Shown: positions 52,743-57,973 of the stretch, in pieces
Numbering within the stretch: the stretch's first letter is position 1
How the letters are laid out: each line of letters starts with the position of its first letter
Program-made: the position numbers and the translations under genes
The notes under the pieces: model-generated
Databases searched by the model: none
Told to the model about the DNA's origin: nothing
What the model saw: the letters and a program-made list of their open reading frames with translations, nothing else
DNA from: Pseudomonadota bacterium
GTDB taxonomy: Bacteria; Pseudomonadota; Alphaproteobacteria; Acetobacterales; Acetobacteraceae
Reading direction: 5' to 3'
DNA length: 57,973 bases
NCBI GenBank assembly: GCA_021805545.1
Contig: JAJZFB010000010.1
Coordinates: forward strand, 1 to 57,973

Positions 52743-53856
52743 TGAGGTGCCCAAAGCGGCGCGCCTTGGTCTCCAAATAGGAATCATTCACCCCGTTGGG
52801 GGCGAATTCATGCGGCACGCGCTCGATAATCTCCACCCCGCAGGCGGCCAGGCCCCTTACCTTTTCGGGGTTGTTGGTCAGCAGGCGGATTTTGGAAATA
52901 CCCAACGCCTCCAGCATGGCGGCGGCGATGTGGAAATTGCGCTCATCCGCCTGCCAGCCCAAAGCGCGGTTGGCATCCAGCGTGTCCAGCCCTTCATCCT
53001 GCAACGTGTAGGCGCGCAGCTTGTTGATAAGCCCGATGCCGCGCCCTTCCTGCGCCAGATACAGCACCACGCCATGCCCTTCTTGCGCCATGCGGGCAAT
53101 GGCGCCTTGCAGTTGCGGGCCGCAATCGCAGCGCAGGCTGCCCAGCAGGTCACCGGTGAAACATTCGGAGTGCACGCGCACCAAGGGCGCTGGCTGCGCC
53201 TCTGGCTGGCCGACGAGAATGGCCATGTGCTCGATGCCCTGGTCCAGGGCGCGGAAGGCGATCAGCCGCGCATCACGCGCGGCATCCAGCGGCACCGCCA
53301 CTTCCGCTACCTTGGTGAGCGAGGCAGCAAGCTCGGTGGGGTAGGCCAGCAAATCGGCGGCGGGCACGGAGAGCAAATCAGCCCCCTCCTTGCGGCTGGC
53401 CCAGCCGGGGCGCACGGGGGCTGCCACCATGGCCGGCAGCAGGCGCGCCAGCTTGCCCAGGGCCAGGGCGGCCTCGGCTTCCGGCGGGGCGTCCATGGTT
53501 TCAAATGCCGGCAGAATCTGCTCCAGCGTCGGGTCGGCGGCACGTTTTAGCGTTGCCGTGTCAATCAGCGGCCGGGCCAGCTTCAGGGCAATGGCGGGCG
53601 CGGTTTGCGCCACCTCGTGCTTCAGCACGGCGGCGGCGCGCGAGGGCGCCAGCAGCAGGGCTGCCGGGCCGTTGGAAAGCACATCCACCAGGCGCAGCCC
53701 TTCCGCCCCCACCGTCTCGGCGGGTACGATGATGAGCGGGTGTTTGGCCGCCAGCACCACCGGCACACCCCGCCGCGCTTCGGCAATGGCCCGGTGCACG
53801 GCCCGCGTGCGCGGCGTGCCAAGGGCGCTGGTTTGTGTCTGGCCGTGCTTCATCAT
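52735..53856 (-). CDS. ribA: GTP cyclohydrolase II with N-terminal RibB-like domain
   Basis: RibA opens GTP to start riboflavin synthesis. The C-terminal half of the 373-residue protein is a complete GTP cyclohydrolase II (VRVHSECFTGDLLGSLRCDCGPQLQ with the zinc Cys residues, then YLAQEGRGIGLINKLRAYTLQDEG). The N-terminal 150 residues take the place of the RibB (DHBP synthase) domain of RibBA proteins, but I see no intact DHBP synthase active-site motif there, so that half may be inactive. The L,D-transpeptidase gene overlaps its end. Confidence 0.92.
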   Translation of the reverse strand: MMKHGQTQTSALGTPRTRAVHRAIAEARRGVPVVLAAKHPLIIVPAETVGAEGLRLVDVLSNGPAALLLAPSRAAAVLKHEVAQTAPAIALKLARPLIDTATLKRAADPTLEQILPAFETMDAPPEAEAALALGKLARLLPAMVAAPVRPGWASRKEGADLLSVPAADLLAYPTELAASLTKVAEVAVPLDAARDARLIAFRALDQGIEHMAILVGQPEAQPAPLVRVHSECFTGDLLGSLRCDCGPQLQGAIARMAQEGHGVVLYLAQEGRGIGLINKLRAYTLQDEGLDTLDANRALGWQADERNFHIAAAMLEALGISKIRLLTNNPEKVRGLAACGVEIIERVPHEFAPNGVNDSYLETKARRFGHLIG

Positions 53857-53951
53857 GGCTTCTCACATAAGTCCGGCCCGCCCTGTTGGCCAGAGAGGCT
53901 GACACGGGGCAGGTTTAACGTTATGGTCGTGGTAACGAAAAGGAGAGCAGC

Positions 53952-54641
53952 ATGTCGGGTCAGCGGCCTATTCTTGTGGTGGACGACGATACGGCTTTGC
54001 GCACCGCGCTGATCGAGCAGCTGGAGATGGACGGGGAATTTGCCCCGCGGGAGGCGGATTGCCTGGCCGCCGCCGAGGCGGTGCTGGAGGGTGGCGCGCG
54101 GTTCGATGCGCTGCTGCTCGACGTGGGGCTGCCGGATGGCGATGGGCGCGATTTCTGCCGCAAGCTGCGCGAGCGCGGGTTGAAGGCGCCGGTTATCATG
54201 CTCACCGCCTCGGCCGAGGAGTCGGATGTGGTGCGCGGGCTGGATTCCGGGGCCAATGACTATATCGCCAAGCCTTTCCGTATTAACGAGCTGCTGGCGC
54301 GGCTGCGGGCGCAGATGCGCGCTTTCGAGACCTCGGAAGATGCCGTGTTCCAGATTGGCCCGTACAGTTTCCGCCCCGCGGCGCGGCAGCTTCAGGATGC
54401 CAATGGCAAGCGCATCCGTCTGACGGATAAAGAGGCGGCGATTCTGAAATTCCTCTACCGCGCCAATGGCAGGCCGGTGAGCCGCCAGCTTTTGCTGGGC
54501 GAGGTGTGGGGCTACAACGCCGCCGTGACCACGCATACGCTGGAGACGCATGTTTACCGCCTGCGCCAGAAGATAGAGCCGGACACGACCGTCTCACGCC
54601 TGCTGATTACCGAGGGCGGGGGCTACCGTCTGGCCCCGTAA
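53952..54641 (+). CDS. OmpR-family response regulator
   Basis: The 229-residue protein has a receiver domain (DDD at 11-13, phospho-acceptor D57 in LLLDVGLPDGDG, Lys in IAKPFRI) and a winged-helix DNA-binding domain (RLTDKEAAILKFLYRANGRPVSRQLLLGEVWGY, HTLETHVYRLRQKIEP). AAGGAGAG precedes the ATG. No histidine kinase lies in the window, so it may be an orphan. Its 3' end overlaps the convergent deoxyribosyltransferase gene by 35 bases. Confidence 0.92.
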   Translation: MSGQRPILVVDDDTALRTALIEQLEMDGEFAPREADCLAAAEAVLEGGARFDALLLDVGLPDGDGRDFCRKLRERGLKAPVIMLTASAEESDVVRGLDSGANDYIAKPFRINELLARLRAQMRAFETSEDAVFQIGPYSFRPAARQLQDANGKRIRLTDKEAAILKFLYRANGRPVSRQLLLGEVWGYNAAVTTHTLETHVYRLRQKIEPDTTVSRLLITEGGGYRLAP

Positions 54642-55158
54642 GGCGCTGAAGGCACAATTCGAACACGTCCAGCGACTCGAACGGGCGCGAGATGCCGTCT
54701 GGCGGCAGGAGCAGCACGCCATCCAGTGCGCCTTCCACCATTAAGTTATCGGCCAGGCCGAAATCCTCGATGGCGGTGCCGGGCAGCGCGTCTGGCATGG
54801 CCGCCATCTGCGCCTGGCTGCGCGCGGCAAAGCTGGCCGCGCTGTTGGAATAGCCATAGGCCGGTTTGCCCATGCCCAGGAACCAGCCCAGCTCCACCAA
54901 AGTGCCCGCATCGGCCGAGGCGCCGCGGAACGGGGTGAGGTTGGCGATGATGATGTCGGCCTGGCGCATCATCGCCACATCATCCGCGTAAATCCGCCTC
55001 CACAATAGGTCAGGTGGCTGGCTGAAATCGAGGCTGGGGTTGAAAGGGGCGAGGCCGGTTATGCCATATGCCGCGCAAAGGGCGATTTTGCGTGCCGCCA
55101 TGCCGGCGGCATCGGGCAAAAACACGTCGGGACCGGCGAGATAGGCAATGCGGCTCAT
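54607..55158 (-). CDS. Nucleoside 2-deoxyribosyltransferase-like protein
   Basis: The 183-residue protein has the family fold markers: IAYLAGPDVFLPDAAGMAARKIALCAAYGITGLAPFNP at the N-terminus and RGASADAGTLVELGWFLGMGKPAYGY, where E89 is at the place of the catalytic glutamate. Members swap bases on deoxynucleosides or hydrolyse deoxynucleotides. It lies downstream of the unrecognised 290-residue gene, 7 bases after it, so the two are probably co-transcribed. Confidence 0.82.
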   Translation of the reverse strand: MSRIAYLAGPDVFLPDAAGMAARKIALCAAYGITGLAPFNPSLDFSQPPDLLWRRIYADDVAMMRQADIIIANLTPFRGASADAGTLVELGWFLGMGKPAYGYSNSAASFAARSQAQMAAMPDALPGTAIEDFGLADNLMVEGALDGVLLLPPDGISRPFESLDVFELCLQRLTGPDGSPRPR

Positions 55159-55165
55159 GCAATCC

Positions 55166-56038
55166 TCAGGGCGGCGCAGACAAAGCGGACAGGGCGGGCA
55201 GGCTTCCGGCCTCGCGCAAAGCCGCTGGCAAGAGGCCGTAAATTTGCGCCGACCAGTCCGGGTCTATCCACCCCGCCCCGCTCCACACCATGCTGACGGC
55301 GCAAAACGCCTCGCGCAAGCCGCGCTCGGGCAGTAAATGCTGGTAGAAGCGGAATTTTTCAGCCCACGCGTTTACTGTGCGGATGAATTCGCGGTTGCGG
55401 GCCTGGCTGTGCCCGCCTTCGGCGAAGACGGGGGCGGCCTCGGGAGCCAGCAGCAGAATCGTCTCGCGCGTGAGCTGTGTGGCGATGGCGCGGAAGATGT
55501 CGTTGGATTTCTGCTTGGCCAGCCCGCCCCACGGATGGGCGAGGCAGATATGGAACAAATCCCCCGCCTGGCAGAAGCTCACCATAACGTCGATTTCGCC
55601 AAAGCGGCGCCACGAGGAGATGGTGCCCATGCCCGGGGCGAAGGCGGTGAGACCGGCGGGCTGCCCCACCCCCAGGCGGAAGCGCTGCTCCAGCGTGCCC
55701 TCGCGCGCATCGCGTTCGGCGCGGGCAAAGGCTTCGTCCACCGCCTCCAGGCTGGTGAAGGCGGATGGGTCGCGGGCCAGGGCAAAACCGTCTGGCCCAT
55801 CCTGCAGCGTGGAGAAGCGCCAGAAGGCGTAATCGGCAATGGTCTCGAACTGCGCCAGCCAGGCGGCGCGGTAGGCGGCGCGGGCGGTATCCAGCCGGGC
55901 TATGGCGCTGCGATGGGCGTTACTGGCGAAGCTGGCGGCGGCAAGCTGCGCCTCGTCGCGCCTTGCGGCTTCCAGCATGTCTTCGGCGGCGTTCAGCCGT
56001 GCTTGCCACCCTGCACCGTAAAGCGGGTTGCGCGCCAT
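55166..56038 (-). CDS. Unrecognised 290-residue protein
   Basis: I do not recognise this family. The protein is soluble-looking, with an Ala/Arg-rich helical N-terminal third (DMLEAARRDEAQLAAASFASNAHRSAIARLD) and then a segment with aromatic residues (YAFWRFSTLQDGPDGFAL, ISSWRRFGEIDVMVSFCQAGDLFHICLAHPWGG). No signal peptide or membrane helix is seen. It starts 4 bases after the BoxR-like regulator and is followed by the deoxyribosyltransferase gene, so these three form a tight leftward unit. Confidence 0.65.
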   Translation of the reverse strand: MARNPLYGAGWQARLNAAEDMLEAARRDEAQLAAASFASNAHRSAIARLDTARAAYRAAWLAQFETIADYAFWRFSTLQDGPDGFALARDPSAFTSLEAVDEAFARAERDAREGTLEQRFRLGVGQPAGLTAFAPGMGTISSWRRFGEIDVMVSFCQAGDLFHICLAHPWGGLAKQKSNDIFRAIATQLTRETILLLAPEAAPVFAEGGHSQARNREFIRTVNAWAEKFRFYQHLLPERGLREAFCAVSMVWSGAGWIDPDWSAQIYGLLPAALREAGSLPALSALSAPP

Positions 56039-56042
56039 GGGG

Positions 56043-56921
56043 TTATGGCGCGCGGCCGGTTTCCCGCCGCAGCAGCGCCATCAAACCCTGGAAAGATTCA
56101 TCCAGGGTTTTGCCGCTGGTGTTGTAGGTGAGGTCCGCCTTGGCATAGAAACCCGCGCGGCTTTCCAGCGTCAGGCGGATATCGTCCACGCCATTGCGGT
56201 TGCCGGGCATGGTGCGCTGGTCGCCCTGGGCCAGCACGCGGGCATAATGGTCCTCCGGCTCCGCCTGCAGCCATACGGTGAGGCAGTTTTGCAGCAGCAG
56301 GCCGAACGTGGCCGTATCGCCCACCAGCCCGCCGGCGGTGGCAATGACGCAGGCCTTGTTGTCGCGCAGCACTTCTTCCAGCGCCTGGCGCTCGTAGCGC
56401 CTATAGGCGTTGGAGCCGTACAGCGCCTGAATTTCGATAGGGGCGCAGCCCGCTATGCGGGTGATTTCCGCGCGCAGCTCTATAAACGGTACGCCCAGTT
56501 CATCGGCTGCCATCTGCCCGAGCGTGGATTTGCCCGCGCCGCGCAGGCCCACCAGCGCAATGCGGTCGCGCCGCCCTTGTGCCGCCGTGCTGTCGCCGAA
56601 CAGCTCGGAGAGCGCCTGGCGCGCCCGTGCCAGCTCTGCCGGGGTGCGGTCGTGCAGCAGGCGGCGCACCATCAGCCATTCGGGCGAGCTGGTGGTTTCA
56701 TCGCCCAGCAATTCGGCCAGTGAGCAGCCCAGGGCCTGGGCCACCTGCGCCAGCACCAGCACCGACACATTGCCCGTGCCGGATTCAAGGTTGGCGAGAT
56801 GGCGCTCGGACACATCGGCCTCTTCGGCCAATATGCGGCGGGTCATGCCGCGCCGGGCGCGGGCGAGCTTCACCCTCTGGCCCAGATGGGGCAGGAGCTG
56901 GCTGTCGTCGGGTTGGGTCAT
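56043..56921 (-). CDS. BoxR/BzdR-like regulator: helix-turn-helix plus shikimate-kinase-like domain
   Basis: The 292-residue protein has an XRE-type DNA-binding domain (RVKLARARRGMTRRILAEEADVSERHLANLESGTGNVSVLVL, residues 16-57) and a C-terminal domain like shikimate kinase with a P-loop at 125-133 (GLRGAGKST), then PFIELRAEI and VIATAGGLVGD. This arrangement is that of BzdR and BoxR, which repress benzoate genes and respond to benzoyl-CoA. No box or bzd gene lies in the window, so the effector is unknown; the partner genes are a hypothetical and a deoxyribosyltransferase-like gene. Confidence 0.85.
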   Translation of the reverse strand: MTQPDDSQLLPHLGQRVKLARARRGMTRRILAEEADVSERHLANLESGTGNVSVLVLAQVAQALGCSLAELLGDETTSSPEWLMVRRLLHDRTPAELARARQALSELFGDSTAAQGRRDRIALVGLRGAGKSTLGQMAADELGVPFIELRAEITRIAGCAPIEIQALYGSNAYRRYERQALEEVLRDNKACVIATAGGLVGDTATFGLLLQNCLTVWLQAEPEDHYARVLAQGDQRTMPGNRNGVDDIRLTLESRAGFYAKADLTYNTSGKTLDESFQGLMALLRRETGRAP

Positions 56922-56954
56922 GTCAGCGGTTCAATTCGGAAGCCATTGGCGGGC

Positions 56955-56978
56955 GTTACCAATTTTTGGGCTGGTAAC
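56955..56978. promoter_or_regulatory. Inverted repeat GTTACC-N12-GGTAAC between the regulator and hslV
   Basis: Perfect 6-base half-sites separated by 12 bases lie 34 bases upstream of the regulator start. The spacing suits a dimeric repressor or a small RNA hairpin. No binding protein is assigned. Confidence 0.45.
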
Positions 56979-57000
56979 AAAGGGGGAGGGGGATGAAAAA

Positions 57001-57030
57001 TTGCACTATGTTGCACGCAAATGCTAAAAT
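57001..57030 (+). promoter_or_regulatory. Candidate hslV promoter with a TGCA-N6-TGCA box
   Basis: TTGCAC (57001-57006), an 18-base spacer and TAAAAT (57025-57030) look like a sigma-70-type promoter reading toward hslV. TGCA-N6-TGCA (57002-57015) overlaps the -35 element. That box matches the operator form described for BzdR, and the BoxR/BzdR-like gene lies immediately to the left. Confidence 0.5.
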
Positions 57031-57107
57031 CTAATCCATAATGCAGCAAGGCAGGGGTAAGCCGCGCGCATTGCGGGCTGCCCTTGGCAAGGGCGGGAGG
57101 CAATGCC

Positions 57108-57671
57108 ATGTCTTGGCGCATGACTGAACATTATGATCCGGTCGGCTGGCATGGCACGACCATTCTTTCCGTCCGCCGTGGCGGCCAAGTGGTGGTGGCG
57201 GGCGACGGCCAGGTTTCCTTGGGTAATACGGTGGTGAAGGGTAATGCGCGCAAGGTGCGGCGCATTGGCGGCGGCAATGTGCTGGCCGGTTTTGCCGGCG
57301 CCACGGCCGATGCCTTCACCCTGCTGGAGCGCCTGGAGAGCAAGCTGGAGCGCTTTCCCAACCAGTTGGAGCGCGCCTGCGTGGAGCTGGCCAAGGATTG
57401 GCGCACAGACCGCTATTTGCGCCGGCTGGAGGCCATGCTGATTGTGGCCGACAAGGAGCATGGCTACACGCTGACCGGCAATGGCGATGTGCTGGAGCCT
57501 ACGGATGGCATTATCGCCATTGGCTCCGGCGGCAATTATGCGCTTTCGGCCGCGCGCGCGCTGATGACCGTGCCGGACCTGACGGCGGAGGAGATCGCCC
57601 GGCGGGCCATGAAGATCGCCGCTGATATTTGTATCTACACGAACGATAACCTGATTGTAGAAACCCTGTAA
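57108..57671 (+). CDS. hslV: HslUV protease, peptidase subunit HslV
   Basis: HslV is the threonine peptidase of the HslUV heat-shock protease. From the ATG at 57108, with GGGAGG 7 bases upstream, the product is 187 residues. The catalytic Thr follows HG in [13 protein letters not shown] (T17), and [22 protein letters not shown] matches the family. A small hairpin (GCCCTT...AAGGGC, 57080-57094) sits directly before the ribosome binding site and could affect translation. It is coupled to hslU at a TAATG. Confidence 0.95.
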   Translation: MSWRMTEHYDPVGWHGTTILSVRRGGQVVVAGDGQVSLGNTVVKGNARKVRRIGGGNVLAGFAGATADAFTLLERLESKLERFPNQLERACVELAKDWRTDRYLRRLEAMLIVADKEHGYTLTGNGDVLEPTDGIIAIGSGGNYALSAARALMTVPDLTAEEIARRAMKIAADICIYTNDNLIVETL

Positions 57672-57973
57672 TGGACGCCCCTGTTTACTCGCCCCGCGAG
57701 ATTGTCTCCGAGCTAGACCGCTTCATCATCGGCCAGAACGACGCCAAGCGCGCCGTGGCCATTGCGCTGCGCAACCGCTGGCGCCGCCTGCAACTGCCCG
57801 AGGATGTGCGCGACGAGGTGGTGCCGAAGAATATTCTGATGATTGGCCCCACCGGCTGCGGCAAGACCGAGATTGCCCGCCGCCTGGCCAAGCTGGCGCA
57901 GGCGCCCTTTGTTAAGGTGGAGGCCACCAAGTTTACCGAGGTGGGCTATGTGGGCCGCGATGTGGAGAGCATT
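57671..57973 (+). CDS. hslU: HslUV protease, ATPase subunit HslU, 3' end cut by the window edge
   Basis: HslU is the AAA+ unfoldase that feeds HslV. The first 101 codons are present: [33 protein letters not shown], the Walker A motif [19 protein letters not shown] and [13 protein letters not shown] are standard for the family. The start overlaps the hslV stop by one base. Confidence 0.96.
   Translation, partial: MDAPVYSPREIVSELDRFIIGQNDAKRAVAIALRNRWRRLQLPEDVRDEVVPKNILMIGPTGCGKTEIARRLAKLAQAPFVKVEATKFTEVGYVGRDVESI

Overview
The window looks like a piece of an alphaproteobacterial chromosome, most likely from the Acetobacteraceae or a close relative. The base composition is GC-rich. There is an AarC-type succinyl-CoA:acetate CoA-transferase, serC and serA lie together behind an Lrp/AsnC regulator, and hslV-hslU sits at the right edge. 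The assignment rests on gene content and was not tested by a search. No rRNA, tRNA, insertion sequence, phage gene or CRISPR array was seen.

The first 35.5 kb is one nearly complete flagellar gene island. A leftward operon (about 11.3 kb to 1) encodes the rod, hook, P- and L-rings, muramidase, hook-filament junction and part of the export gate: flgB-C-D-E-F-G-H-I-J-K, fliL-O-P-Q and a partial fliR. A short leftward unit holds cheY and a candidate CheZ-like phosphatase. From about 12.9 kb a rightward run of mostly overlapping genes encodes the basal body, switch, export machinery and motor: fliE-F-G-K, a fused fliM-fliN, a second fliQ, flhA, fliA, motA-motB, a small membrane protein, fliH-I-J, flgL, a 1148-residue sulfotransferase/glycosyltransferase, and flgA. 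Flagellin, cap and assembly control follow: fliC, fliD, fliS, flgM, flgN. The main oddities are the sulfotransferase/glycosyltransferase locked into the operon just before flagellin, two FliQ paralogs, the FliM-FliN fusion without the usual CheY-binding peptide, and a FliA sigma factor that appears to lack domain 3.

From 35.7 to 39.3 kb there is an Lrp regulator, serC behind a hairpin leader, and serA (phosphorylated serine pathway). From 39.3 to 44.4 kb a four-gene cluster encodes a DUF2142 membrane protein, a membrane-anchored GT2 glycosyltransferase, a GMC-like flavoprotein carrying a ferredoxin-type Cys motif, and a sugar-epimerase-like protein. It probably builds or modifies an envelope glycan or glycolipid. 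Palindromic extragenic repeats are scattered between 35.7 and 46.2 kb.

From 44.5 kb on, housekeeping and accessory genes alternate: asd, a small membrane protein, an NCS1 permease, aarC, ispD, a secreted serpin, a SIMPL-domain protein, an L,D-transpeptidase, ribA, an OmpR-type response regulator, a nucleoside deoxyribosyltransferase-like gene, an unrecognised 290-residue protein, a BoxR/BzdR-like regulator (helix-turn-helix plus shikimate-kinase-like domain), and hslV with the start of hslU. A TGCA-N6-TGCA box lies in the divergent spacer between that regulator and hslV.
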